From the NCBI RefSeq assembly GCF_029892095.1, contig NZ_JARZAE010000004.1, forward strand, positions 5,022,001-5,086,000: DNA of 64,000 nt. Reading direction: 5' to 3'. Numbering within the stretch: the stretch's first letter is position 1; the number at the start of each line of letters is the position of its first letter. Of the stretch, positions 8,022-16,494 are shown piece after piece. The notes under the pieces were generated by a model. The model was not told where the DNA came from. It ran no database searches and worked only from the letters and a program-made list of their open reading frames with translations. The translations under genes were made by a program, and so were the position numbers. The DNA is from Kitasatospora sp. MAP12-44 (lineage in GTDB: Bacteria > Actinomycetota > Actinomycetes > Streptomycetales > Streptomycetaceae).

Positions 8022-9311
8022 ATGCGGCGAGCTGGCACGGGCGTGCGGGGGCGGCGCATCGCTGCGCTGGCAGCGGTGGTCGTCGGACTCAGCGTTGGGC
8101 TTGCCCCTGTTGCCGAGGCAGCTGATAATCCGCGTGACGCGGAATGGCATTTGGACGCCATGCACGCCTCGGATATGTGGAATACCACCACCGGCTCCGG
8201 AATTACCGTCGCGGTTATCGACAGCGGTGCTGACGCAGGCCTTCCGGACCTGGCAGGACAAGTTCTTCCCGGTAAGGACTTCAGTGGCCTCCCGGGGGGT
8301 GCGACGACTGACGCCGACGGCCATGGGACCGAGATGGCCAGCGTGATTGCCGGAACCGGAAAGAGCTTCAATGGCAAGGGGGCCTACGGGCTGGCACCTG
8401 GCGCGAAGGTGCTTCCACTAAGGGTCGATTCACGTGACGGAACCAGCGGGGCTATCACGTTGAAGCAGGTCGACGACGCCATCGTTTACGCGGCGGACAA
8501 CGGGGCTCAGGTTATCAACATCTCCTTGGCGGTCCGTGCCGTCGATATCGGAAGCAGCGATATCGACGCCTTGAAGTCCGCAGTCGATCATGCGATCGGC
8601 AAGGGAAGCCTGGTAGTCGCAGGTGCGGGGAACAGCGCGCAGCAGGGAAATCCAATTATGTACCCCGCAGCCGCCCCCGGCGTGGCCGCCGTCGGTGCGA
8701 CCGACGAGAACGGCACCCGGACCGCCGAGTCCCAGACCGGGCCTCAACTGGCCCTGGTCGCACCCGGGATGGACATCTACAGCGCCTGTACCGGCGCCAC
8801 CGGCTACTGCGAGAGTCACGGCACGTCGGATGCCACCGCGCTGGTCTCCGCTTCCGCGGCTCTGGTCTGGTCGCTCCACCCCGGTTGGACGGGTAACCAG
8901 GTGCTGCGGGTGCTGCTCAACACCGCCGGGCGGGGCAGCGACAACGCGGTGCGCAACGACAACGTCGGGTACGGCGCGGTGCGGCCCCGGATCGCCATCA
9001 CCACTCCCGGGGACCCCGGGCCCGCTGATGTGAACCCGCTGGTCGCGGCCGGTGTCGGCGTCATGCCGTCGCCCGGTTCCTCGCCCGCCGCCCCGGTGTC
9101 GTCCTCCGCCGGTAGCGGCGCGCCGGCTCCGGTGGCTTCGAGTCCGGCGGCTTCGACTCCGGTGGCTGCGGCGCCGGTTGGCTCGGGTGGGGCGTCCGCG
9201 GGCTCCGGTGGGTCGATGGTGCTGGTCGGCGGGGCGGTTGCCGGGGGGGTGCTGCTCGGGGGTGCGGCCTTTCTGGTCCGACGCGCGCGTCGGGGTGTGC
9301 CGCAGGGCTGA
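8022..9311 (+). CDS. Type VII secretion-associated serine protease (mycosin, S8 family)
   Basis: Membrane-anchored subtilisin-like protease. A Sec signal peptide covers residues 1-34, ending AEAA. The catalytic triad is D67 (VIDSGAD), H101 (DGHGTEM) and S269 (HGTSDATA). A Pro/Ser/Ala-rich linker follows (about 340-395), then one transmembrane helix (about 397-420) and a basic tail. This is the mycosin layout; mycosins process type VII substrates and stabilise the secretion complex. The ATG at 8022 has GAGGAGAG about 5 nt upstream. The first half (to about 8700) is visibly poorer in G+C than its neighbours, for example GAATTACCGTC and CCAATTATG, which hints at transfer or recombination. Confidence 0.88.
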   Translation: MRRAGTGVRGRRIAALAAVVVGLSVGLAPVAEAADNPRDAEWHLDAMHASDMWNTTTGSGITVAVIDSGADAGLPDLAGQVLPGKDFSGLPGGATTDADGHGTEMASVIAGTGKSFNGKGAYGLAPGAKVLPLRVDSRDGTSGAITLKQVDDAIVYAADNGAQVINISLAVRAVDIGSSDIDALKSAVDHAIGKGSLVVAGAGNSAQQGNPIMYPAAAPGVAAVGATDENGTRTAESQTGPQLALVAPGMDIYSACTGATGYCESHGTSDATALVSASAALVWSLHPGWTGNQVLRVLLNTAGRGSDNAVRNDNVGYGAVRPRIAITTPGDPGPADVNPLVAAGVGVMPSPGSSPAAPVSSSAGSGAPAPVASSPAASTPVAAAPVGSGGASAGSGGSMVLVGGAVAGGVLLGGAAFLVRRARRGVPQG

Positions 9312-9422
9312 GTGACGGCTCCGGCGCGCGATGCGCGACCCCGGGGCGTGTGCGAACGGTGTGCGCCCCCGTCACCCGGGTGGCGGCTATGGGGGTGCGC
9401 GGGCGGGCGGCATGGTCGGGGT

Positions 9423-10832
9423 ATGGCGAATGACGTGGCGCCCGTGGTGTCGGGCGGTGAGCGGCAGGTCGGGCTGGGGAAGGTGGCGGCGGCTGCCTTT
9501 GTCGGGACGGCGATCGAGTTCTACGACTTCTTCCTCTACGGGATGGCGGCGGCGCTGGTCTTCGGGCGCGAGTTCTTTCCGGTGCTCGGTCCGGCCGGGT
9601 CCGTGCTCGCGGCGCTCTCGGTGTACGCGGTGGCGTTCGTCGGGCGGCCGGTGGGGGCGGTGCTGTTCGGGCATTTCGGGGACCGGGTGGGGCGCAAGGC
9701 CGTGCTGGTCGTGTCGCTGCTGCTGATGGGGCTCTCCACGGCGGCGGTCGGGCTGCTGCCGGGGTATGCGCACTGGGGGATCTGGGCACCGGTGGCGCTG
9801 GTGGTGCTGCGGTTCTGCCAGGGGCTGGGGTTGGGCGGCGAGTGGGGCGGTGCCGCGCTGCTGCTGGCGGAGTACGCACCGGCGGGCAAGCGCGGGAGGT
9901 ATGCCGGGGTGCTCCAACTCGGGCCGAGCGCAGGGTCGGTGGTGGCCACCACGGTCTTCCTCGCGCTGTCCGCGGGCCTCAGCGAGAGCGCGTTCGCATC
10001 GTGGGGGTGGCGACTTCCGTTCCTGGGGTCGCTGCTGCTGGTGGGGGTGGGGCTCTTCGTGCGGCTGCAGATCGCCGAGACGCCGGTGTTCGCGCAGTGC
10101 GCGGCACAGTCGCAGGCCCAGTCGCGGTCGACAGCGACGGTGACCGCGGCGGGGCCGGTGCCGGTACCGGTGCTGGAGGTGCTGCGCGATCACTGGCGGG
10201 TGGTGCTGCTGGGCAGCGGGGCGCTGTCGTTCGGCTATGCGCTCTTCTACCTCAGCAGTACCTATGCGCTCGCCTACACCACCGGGCAGTTGGGGGTCGA
10301 TCGGACGTTGATGCTCACGCTGCACCTGCTCGCGGCGCCGGCCGGGGCGCTGGCGGTCTGGCTCGCCGCCGGTGGGTCGGACCGTTGGGGGCGCCGACGA
10401 ACGGTGCTGGCGGGGACGGTGCTGGGGGCCGGGTGGTCGCTGGCGGTGTTCCCGCTGCTGGAGACCCTGCGCACGACGCTGATGCTGTTCTCGCTGGCCG
10501 GCACGGGGGTGCTGCTCGGGGTGCTGATCGGACCGGTGGGGGCTTTCCTGCCGGAGCTCTTCCCCACCCGGGTGCGGTACACGGGGGCGGCGCTGACCTA
10601 CAACCTCGGCGGGGTGGTCGGCGGGGCCACCGCGCCGCTGCTGGCGGCCAGGCTGACCGCGACGTACGGGACGGCGACGCCGGTGGGGTGGTACCTCGCG
10701 GGGCTCGGGGTGGCCTCGGCGGCCTGCCTGTGCGCGCTGCCGGAGACCTGCGGGCGGGATCTGACGGCGGATCGGGTACCGGACGCCGGCCGCGCCTCCG
10801 TCCCGCTGGCGAGCGGAGGTTCAGCGGCGTAG
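9423..10832 (+). CDS. MFS transporter, metabolite:H+ symporter (MHS) family
   Basis: The 469-residue inner-membrane protein has about 12 transmembrane helices. The N-terminal half carries AIEFYDFFLYG and FGDRVGRKAVL (cytoplasmic loop 2-3 motif), then GLGGEWGGAALLLAEYAP, typical of the MHS subfamily that imports organic acids such as shikimate, citrate and alpha-ketoglutarate. The second half carries DRWGRRRTV and a late PELFPTRVRYTG motif. The start is taken as the ATG at 9423 because the upstream in-frame stretch is Pro/Arg-rich with no membrane character. The substrate cannot be inferred. It stands alone, 111 nt after the mycosin gene. Confidence 0.87.
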   Translation: MANDVAPVVSGGERQVGLGKVAAAAFVGTAIEFYDFFLYGMAAALVFGREFFPVLGPAGSVLAALSVYAVAFVGRPVGAVLFGHFGDRVGRKAVLVVSLLLMGLSTAAVGLLPGYAHWGIWAPVALVVLRFCQGLGLGGEWGGAALLLAEYAPAGKRGRYAGVLQLGPSAGSVVATTVFLALSAGLSESAFASWGWRLPFLGSLLLVGVGLFVRLQIAETPVFAQCAAQSQAQSRSTATVTAAGPVPVPVLEVLRDHWRVVLLGSGALSFGYALFYLSSTYALAYTTGQLGVDRTLMLTLHLLAAPAGALAVWLAAGGSDRWGRRRTVLAGTVLGAGWSLAVFPLLETLRTTLMLFSLAGTGVLLGVLIGPVGAFLPELFPTRVRYTGAALTYNLGGVVGGATAPLLAARLTATYGTATPVGWYLAGLGVASAACLCALPETCGRDLTADRVPDAGRASVPLASGGSAA

Positions 10833-11014
10833 CTCCTGGTCCGAGCGGTGCCCGAGCGCCTGGTCCGACCGGGCCCGAGCGGTAGGCAAGCCGCGAGGGA
10901 GCGCCCGGGGGAGCGTGGGGAGCGCGCGCCGGCGGGGGGCGTGCGTCGACCGGCGGACATCGATTTCCCAATCGGGCCGATGACCATGTAATGTCTTCCT
11001 CGTTCGGCCGGTTC

Positions 11015-11090
11015 GCCCCTATAGCTCAGTCGGTAGAGCGTCTCCATGGTAAGGAGAAGGTCTGCGGTTCGATTCCGCATGGGGGCTCCA
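11015..11090 (+). tRNA. tRNA-Thr (anticodon GGU)
   Basis: Full cloverleaf: acceptor GCCCCTA pairs with TGGGGGC, D-arm GCTC/GAGC, anticodon stem TCTCC/GGAGA with loop ATGGTAA (anticodon GGT at 11048-11050), T-arm TGCGG/CCGCA with loop TTCGATT. The CCA end is encoded at 11088-11090. It reads ACC and ACU threonine codons. Confidence 0.96.
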
Positions 11091-11096
11091 TCAGAT

Positions 11097-11129
11097 AAGA
11101 CCCTCGCCATCACGGCGAGGGTCTTTTTT
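11097..11129 (+). terminator. Rho-independent terminator of tRNA-Thr
   Basis: A 12-bp perfect stem AAGACCCTCGCC (11097-11108) and GGCGAGGGTCTT (11114-11125), loop ATCAC, followed by a run of T. It lies 7 nt after the tRNA. It is one of the few hairpins in this window with a true U-tract. Confidence 0.92.
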
Positions 11130-11312
11130 GTTCCCGAGTTTGTTCCGGGGATGTTCCCCGAGTTTGTGCCCCCGAGACGTCCGCAGAGGTAGCGGGCCGG
11201 GGGACTCATGCGCTGTGATGGTGCGTCAACAGTGCTGTGGCGTACGGCCGGTACGCGGCGCGCGGTCCGCGGTGCGCGGCGAAGTGCCGCGCCGGGTACG
11301 GGGGAGGGCGCC

Positions 11313-11984
11313 GTGGGCGTGCGGCTCGTGGTGGTCGACGACCACCGGTTGCTGGCGGAAGCGCTGGCCGCAGCTCTGCAGGTGCGCGGCCACCGGGTGC
11401 TGGCGGTGGGCAGTCCGACAGCCGCCGCGGCCGATCTGGTGGTGCAGCGGCGCCCGGAGGTCTGCCTGCTCGGCGTGGCCCGCCCGGGTGCGCCGGGGGT
11501 GTTCACGCCGATCCGCCGGTTGCGCCAGGAGCGTCCGGAGGTCGCCGTCGTGGTGCTCGGCCCGGTGGACGATCTGCGCGGGGTGGCCAACGCGCTCGCG
11601 GCCGGCGCGGCCGGTTATGTGCGCAGCGACGAGCGCATCGAGGTGGTGGATCGCGCGATCAGCCGGGCACGGGCGGGTGAGGCGGCCGTGGCGGTCGAGG
11701 TCCTGCAGGCCGCCTTCGAGGGTCTGCTGCACCCGGTGCGCGAGCCCGACGACGAGGCCCTGCGCCTGCTGGCGGTGCTGACCCGCCGCGAGGTGCAGGT
11801 GCTGGCGCGGATCGCGGACGGCCAGGACACCCAGGAGATCGCGACCGGCATGGGGATCGCGGCCAGCACGGCCCGCACGCATGTGCAGCGGGTCCTGATG
11901 AAGCTGGGCGCGCGCACCAGGTTGGAGGCTGCCGCGGTGGCGGCCCGGACCGGCCTGTTGGCCCGTTTGGGCCGGGACCAATAG
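11313..11984 (+). CDS. NarL/LuxR-family regulator with atypical receiver domain
   Basis: The 223-residue product is a response-regulator-like DNA-binding protein. Residues 3-120 form a receiver domain (LVVVDDHRLLAEAL), but the normal phosphoacceptor Asp is replaced: the strand reads EVCLLGVARPG with Gly54 at that place. Residues 150-215 are a LuxR-type helix-turn-helix (LTRREVQVLARIADG, then STARTHVQRVLMKLG). The start is the GTG at 11313 (or the in-frame GTG at 11319), with GGAGG upstream. No kinase gene is adjacent. Control is therefore likely to be phosphorylation-independent. It sits upstream of the gal operon, but a terminator separates them. Confidence 0.85.
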   Translation: MGVRLVVVDDHRLLAEALAAALQVRGHRVLAVGSPTAAAADLVVQRRPEVCLLGVARPGAPGVFTPIRRLRQERPEVAVVVLGPVDDLRGVANALAAGAAGYVRSDERIEVVDRAISRARAGEAAVAVEVLQAAFEGLLHPVREPDDEALRLLAVLTRREVQVLARIADGQDTQEIATGMGIAASTARTHVQRVLMKLGARTRLEAAAVAARTGLLARLGRDQ

Positions 11985-12025
11985 GGGGTCGTCAGCGGGC
12001 GGAATGCGCGCGGAATCCAGTAGCT

Positions 12026-12054
12026 GGGCGGGTGCGTGGGCGCACCCGCCCTTT
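12026..12054 (+). terminator. Terminator after the LuxR-type regulator
   Basis: An 11-bp perfect stem GGGCGGGTGCG (12026-12036) and CGCACCCGCCC (12041-12051), loop TGGG, followed by TTT. It insulates the gal operon from the upstream regulator gene. Confidence 0.85.
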
Positions 12055-12092
12055 CTGCTGCCCACTCTGCTGCCCATGAACGTGCCAAACTG

Positions 12093-12121
12093 TTGACTGC
12101 TGGTGAGTAATGTTCGATTAT
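12093..12121 (+). promoter_or_regulatory. Candidate promoter of the gal operon
   Basis: TTGACT at 12093-12098 followed after 17 nt by GATTAT at 12116-12121. The -35 match is good and the -10 match is weak. It lies 66 nt before the galT GTG in an AT-richer patch. In Streptomyces, galTEK is known to be transcribed from a galactose-inducible promoter just upstream (established knowledge); the exact match here is inference. Confidence 0.4.
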
Positions 12122-12186
12122 GTCGGAAGCTGCCCCCGACGAACAGCAACGGCGGACGGCGGACGGTTTCACCGGAGGCGGAGACT

Positions 12187-13275
12187 GTGCGGAAGACCAC
12201 GACCAAGCTGGCGGACGGTCGCGAGCTGATCTACTACGACAGGGACGAGGCCGTCCTGCGGGATGCCCCGGACCGGCGTCCCCTGGGCCAGGCCACGAGC
12301 CTTGCCGAGATCCGCCGTGACCCGGTGCTCGGTGACTGGGTCACCGTGGCGGCCCACCGGCAGGGCCGGATCTACCACCCCCCTGCCGACGAGTGCCCGC
12401 TCTGTCCCTCCCAGGACGGCCGGCTCAGCGAGATCCCGGCCGCCGACTACGACGTGGTGGTCTTCGAGAACCGCTTCCCGTCGCTGGCCACCGACGCGGC
12501 CGCCCATGTGCCGGGCCTGGACGAGCCGCTGCACCTGGGCCGTCCGGGCGTCGGCCGCTGCGAGGTGGTCTGCTACACCTCGGACCACGACGCCTCGTTC
12601 AAGAACCTGACCGAGGCCAAGGCCCGCCTGGTGCTGGACGCCTGGACGGACAGGACGGCCGAGTTGTCGGCCCTCCCGGGCGTCCAGCAGGTCTTCTGCT
12701 TCGAGAACCGCGGCATCGAGATCGGGGTGACGCTGGCTCACCCGCACGGTCAGATCTACGCCTTCCCCTTCGTCACCCCGCGCACCACCAAGATGCTGGC
12801 CACCGCCGCCGAGCACCGCGCGAACACCGGCCGCAACCTCTTCGAGGACCTGCTCGCCGCCGAGGCGGTCGACCCCGTACGGGTGGTGGCCGCCGGCGAG
12901 TACTGGACGGCGTTCGTGCCGTACGCCGCCCGCTGGCCGTACGAGGTGCACCTCTACCCCAACCGCCGGGTGGCCGACCTGACCGCGCTGACCGAGGCCG
13001 AGCGCGCCGAGTTCCCGCGGATCTACCTGGATCTGCTGGGCCGCTTCGACCGGCTCTTCGGCGACCAGGCCCCGCCGACCCCGTACATCGCGGCCTGGCA
13101 CCAGGCTCCCCGGCCGGGTGGGGAGGAGCTGGCACTGCATCTGGAGCTGTTCTCGATCCGTCGTACCGTAGGCAAGCTGAAGTTCCTGGCCGGCGTCGAG
13201 TCCGGCATGGACGCGTTCGTCAACGATGTGTCGCCCGAAGCGGCGGCGCAGCGCCTGCGGGAGGTTGCACCATGA
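12187..13275 (+). CDS. galT: Galactose-1-phosphate uridylyltransferase
   Basis: Leloir-pathway enzyme that exchanges UMP between UDP-glucose and galactose 1-phosphate, yielding UDP-galactose. The 362-residue product has the active-site motif AHPHGQIYAFPF (the HPH triad carries the uridylylated His) and the early motif DPVLGDWVTVAAHR. A CPLC pair near residue 70 matches the zinc site of the family. The GTG at 12187 has GGAGG 8 nt upstream; longer upstream frames lack this. It overlaps galE by 4 nt (ATGA), so galTEK is one operon. Confidence 0.95.
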   Translation: MRKTTTKLADGRELIYYDRDEAVLRDAPDRRPLGQATSLAEIRRDPVLGDWVTVAAHRQGRIYHPPADECPLCPSQDGRLSEIPAADYDVVVFENRFPSLATDAAAHVPGLDEPLHLGRPGVGRCEVVCYTSDHDASFKNLTEAKARLVLDAWTDRTAELSALPGVQQVFCFENRGIEIGVTLAHPHGQIYAFPFVTPRTTKMLATAAEHRANTGRNLFEDLLAAEAVDPVRVVAAGEYWTAFVPYAARWPYEVHLYPNRRVADLTALTEAERAEFPRIYLDLLGRFDRLFGDQAPPTPYIAAWHQAPRPGGEELALHLELFSIRRTVGKLKFLAGVESGMDAFVNDVSPEAAAQRLREVAP

Positions 13276-14228
13276 GCAAGTACCTGGTCACCGGCGGAGC
13301 CGGTTATGTCGGCAGCGTCGTCGCCGCCCACCTGCTGGAGGCCGGGCACCAGGTCACCGTGCTGGACGACCTCTGCACGGGCTTCCGTGAGGGTGTCCCG
13401 GCCGGTGCGGAGTTCGTCCGCGGCCGGATCCAGGACGCCGCGGACGTGCTGGACTCCTCCTTCGACGGGGTGCTGCACTTCGCCGCCTCCTCGCAGGTCG
13501 GTGAGTCGGTCGCCGACCCGGAGAAGTACTGGCGCAACAACGTGGCCGGTTCGCTGGAGCTGATCAGCGCGATGCGCAAGGCCGGCGTGCGCAAGCTGGT
13601 CTTCTCCTCCACCGCCGCCGTCTACGGCGAGCCGGAGTCGGTGCCGATCGCGGAGACCGCGCGCACCTCGCCCACCAACACCTACGGCGCCACCAAGCTG
13701 GCCGTCGACCACCTGATCACCAGTGAGGCGATCGCGCACGGCCTGGCCGCGGTCAGCCTGCGCTACTTCAACGTCGCGGGCGCCTACGGCGTCTACGGCG
13801 AGCGGCACGACCCCGAGTCGCACCTGATCCCGCTGGTCTTCCAGGCCGCGCTCGGACAGCGCCCGCACATCTCGGTCTTCGGGGACGACTACCCGACCCC
13901 CGACGGCACCTGCATCCGCGACTACATCCACGTCGCCGACCTCGCCGAGGCCCACCTGCTGGCGCTGGACGCCGCGCAGTCCGGCGAGCACCTGATCTGC
14001 AACCTGGGCAACGGCAGCGGCTTCTCGGTCCGCGAGGTGATCGAGTCGGTCAAGCGGGTGACCGGCCGGGAGATCCCAGTGGTCTTCGCCGAGCGCCGCC
14101 CGGGGGACCCGGCGGTGCTGGTCGCCTCCGCCGAGCGCGCCCACCGCGCACTGGGCTGGACGCCCAAGCGCCCCGACCTGGACGCCATCGTGGCGGACGC
14201 CTGGGCCTTCGCGACGACGAAGGACTGA
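13272..14228 (+). CDS. galE: UDP-glucose 4-epimerase
   Basis: Extended short-chain dehydrogenase that interconverts UDP-galactose and UDP-glucose with bound NAD. The 318-residue product begins with the NAD motif VTGGAGYVGS, has SSTAAVYG with the catalytic Ser/Thr region, and the YGATK segment that holds the catalytic Tyr-x3-Lys. It later has LRYFNVAGA. The ATG at 13272 overlaps the galT stop (ATGA). Besides galactose use, this enzyme may supply UDP-galactose for surface polymers. Confidence 0.95.
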   Translation: MSKYLVTGGAGYVGSVVAAHLLEAGHQVTVLDDLCTGFREGVPAGAEFVRGRIQDAADVLDSSFDGVLHFAASSQVGESVADPEKYWRNNVAGSLELISAMRKAGVRKLVFSSTAAVYGEPESVPIAETARTSPTNTYGATKLAVDHLITSEAIAHGLAAVSLRYFNVAGAYGVYGERHDPESHLIPLVFQAALGQRPHISVFGDDYPTPDGTCIRDYIHVADLAEAHLLALDAAQSGEHLICNLGNGSGFSVREVIESVKRVTGREIPVVFAERRPGDPAVLVASAERAHRALGWTPKRPDLDAIVADAWAFATTKD

Positions 14229-14252
14229 CCAACCGACTGTGAAGAGGACCAC

Positions 14253-15386
14253 GTGACAACCGAGTTCGAGCAGGTCTTCGGCGCCGCCCCGACCGGGGAG
14301 TGGGCGGCGCCCGGCCGGGTCAACCTGATCGGCGAGCACACCGACTACAACGACGGGTTCGTGCTGCCGATCGCCATCCCGCAGGTGGTGCGGGCAACTG
14401 CCGCGCGCCGTACGGACGGTCGGCTGCGGCTCTACAGCGCGCAGGGCGACGGGCGGGTCACCGACCTGGTGGTGGACGAGCTCAAGCCCGGCGCGGTGGC
14501 CGGCTGGGCGGCCTACCCGGCGGGCGTGGTCTGGGCGTTGAACGAGTACGGCTACCAGGTCGGCGGCGCCGACCTGTACTTCGACAGCGACGTGCCCACC
14601 GGCGGCGGCCTCTCCTCCTCGGCCGCGCTGGAGTGCGTGGTGGCCGCGGTCTACCGCGATCTGTACGGCCTCGAACTGGGGCGCCAGCGCTCGGCGCTGA
14701 TCGCCCAGCACGCGGAGAACGAGTTCGTCGGCGTCCCGTGCGGCGTGATGGACCAGATGGCCTCGTCCTCCTGCACCGCGGGCGCCGCGCTCTTCCTGGA
14801 CACCAGGGACCTGGCGCAGCGCCAGGTGCCGTTCGACCTGGCGTCGCACGGCCTGGAGCTGCTGGTGATCGACACCCGGGTCAAGCACGACCTCGGGGAC
14901 GGCGCCTACGCCGCGCTGCGGGCCGGCTGCGAACGGGCTGCCGCCCTGCTGGAGCTGCCCGCCCTGCGCGAGCTGACGGCTGCCGCGCTGCCCGCCGCGC
15001 TGGACCGGCTGCCGGCCGAACTCGCCCCGCTGGTACGGCATGTGGTCACCGAGAACGCCCGGGTGCTGCAGGCGGTGGCGCTGCTGGACGCGGCGGACTT
15101 CGCCGCGCTCGGCCCGATCCTGACCGCCGGCCACGCCTCGCTGCGCGACGACTACGGGGTCTCCTGCCCCGAGACCGACCTCGCGGTCGCGGTGGCCCTC
15201 GATGCCGGGGCACTGGGCGCGCGGATGACCGGTGGCGGCTTCGGCGGCTCGATCATCGCGCTGGTCGCCCGGGAGCGGACCGTCCAGGTGGCCACCGCGG
15301 TGGAGGCCGCCTTCGCTGCGGCCGGCTACCACGCGCCGGTCAGCTTCACCGCCACGGCCTCCGCGGGGTCGCGCCGACTGCGCTGA
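14253..15386 (+). CDS. galK: Galactokinase
   Basis: GHMP kinase that phosphorylates alpha-D-galactose at C1, the first step of the Leloir pathway. The 377-residue product has the galactokinase signature GRVNLIGEHTDYNDGFVLP near residue 20, the ATP loop PTGGGLSSSAALE near residue 115, and a C-terminal RMTGGGFGGSIIAL motif. The GTG start is 24 nt after galE, with GAGG about 6 nt upstream. It is the last gene of galTEK. Confidence 0.96.
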   Translation: MTTEFEQVFGAAPTGEWAAPGRVNLIGEHTDYNDGFVLPIAIPQVVRATAARRTDGRLRLYSAQGDGRVTDLVVDELKPGAVAGWAAYPAGVVWALNEYGYQVGGADLYFDSDVPTGGGLSSSAALECVVAAVYRDLYGLELGRQRSALIAQHAENEFVGVPCGVMDQMASSSCTAGAALFLDTRDLAQRQVPFDLASHGLELLVIDTRVKHDLGDGAYAALRAGCERAAALLELPALRELTAAALPAALDRLPAELAPLVRHVVTENARVLQAVALLDAADFAALGPILTAGHASLRDDYGVSCPETDLAVAVALDAGALGARMTGGGFGGSIIALVARERTVQVATAVEAAFAAAGYHAPVSFTATASAGSRRLR

Positions 15387-15533
15387 GCCGCGCCGGCTGC
15401 GCTGATCACCGTCCCGGCGGAGCGCGGCGCCACCGGGTCCAACTTCGGCAAACTCCCGCACCGCCGCCCGCCGCCCCCGTACGCTGACCGGGGTAACGGT
15501 GGGGGCCTGAGCCGGAGCAGGGGGGATACCGAG

Positions 15534-16466
15534 ATGGGCCGGATCCGCGTCCTGGTGGTCGACGATCACCGGATCTTCGCCGAGGCGCTCGCCACGGCGC
15601 TCTCCGCCGAGTCGGAGATCGAGGTCGGTGCGGCCGGGAGCGCCTCAGCCGCCGAACTCGCCCTGGACCGCGCGCTCGCGGAGGGGCGGCCCTTCGACGT
15701 CCTGCTGGTCGACGCCGACCTGGGCACGGCCGGCCCGGCGGTCGGCCCGCCGCGCCGTCCCCGCCCGGTCGTCGAGGCCGAGCCCGCTCCGGCCGTGCTG
15801 CGGCGCAGCTCCGGGGTGGTCCCGGCGCCGCGCCGGCCCGGCAGCGTGCTGGCGCCGCAGCGGCCGCCGGCCGCGAGCACGCCGGCGGTCCCGCAGCCGG
15901 CCGGGCCGCAACCCGCCCGCCCGGCCAGGACCGCCGGCGACCCGCAGCCGATGGACGGCATCGCGCTGCTCGGCCGCGCCTGCCACGCCTACCCGGGGCT
16001 GCGCGCGGTGGTGCTGGCCGCCGAGGACGACCCCCGGCAGGCCGTACGGGCCCTCTACGCGGGAGCGGCGGGGTGGGTGGCCAAGGAGAGCTCGCTGACC
16101 CGCCTGCTGGCCGTGCTGCGCGGCGTGCTGCGCGGCGAGACCCATCTGCCGCCGGCGCTGCTCACCGGCGTGGTGCGGGAGTTGACCACCGCGCGGCGCG
16201 ATCGGACGGAGAGCGAGCGGCTGGTGGAGACACTCACCCCGCGCGAGAAGCAGGTGCTGCGCTGCATGGTCGCGGGCCTGGGACGGCAGGCGGTGGCGGA
16301 GCGGCTCTACCTCTCGCCGCACACCGTGCGGACCCATATGCAGAACGTGCTCGGCAAGTTGGGGGTGCACTCCACGCTGGCCGCCGTCGCGCTGGCCCGC
16401 CGGGCCGGGATCGGCCCGGGCGACGCGGGCGCCGTGCCCACCCCGCAGGAGCCGCAGATCGGCTAG
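15534..16466 (+). CDS. NarL/LuxR-family response regulator with a Pro-rich insert in the receiver
   Basis: The 310-residue product has a receiver domain that is split. Residues 1-64 carry VLVVDDHRIFAEAL and the phosphoacceptor strand DVLLVDADLG (D60). About 75 Pro/Ala/Arg-rich residues follow (65-139), and the receiver resumes at MDGIALLGRA and continues to about residue 215 (GAAGWVAKESS). The C-terminus (about 235-300) is a LuxR helix-turn-helix (LTPREKQVLRCMVAG, SPHTVRTHMQNVLGKLG). It is monocistronic downstream of galK, with no adjacent kinase. The insert looks disordered and is discussed in the findings. Confidence 0.87.
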   Translation: MGRIRVLVVDDHRIFAEALATALSAESEIEVGAAGSASAAELALDRALAEGRPFDVLLVDADLGTAGPAVGPPRRPRPVVEAEPAPAVLRRSSGVVPAPRRPGSVLAPQRPPAASTPAVPQPAGPQPARPARTAGDPQPMDGIALLGRACHAYPGLRAVVLAAEDDPRQAVRALYAGAAGWVAKESSLTRLLAVLRGVLRGETHLPPALLTGVVRELTTARRDRTESERLVETLTPREKQVLRCMVAGLGRQAVAERLYLSPHTVRTHMQNVLGKLGVHSTLAAVALARRAGIGPGDAGAVPTPQEPQIG

Positions 16467-16494
16467 AAAGACGAGTTCTCAGCCGGGAATGGGC

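Noticed and set aside
11015..11200. Integrated mobile element at tRNA-Thr
   Set aside because: There is no integrase, excisionase or replication gene, and no second copy of the tRNA 3' end in the window.
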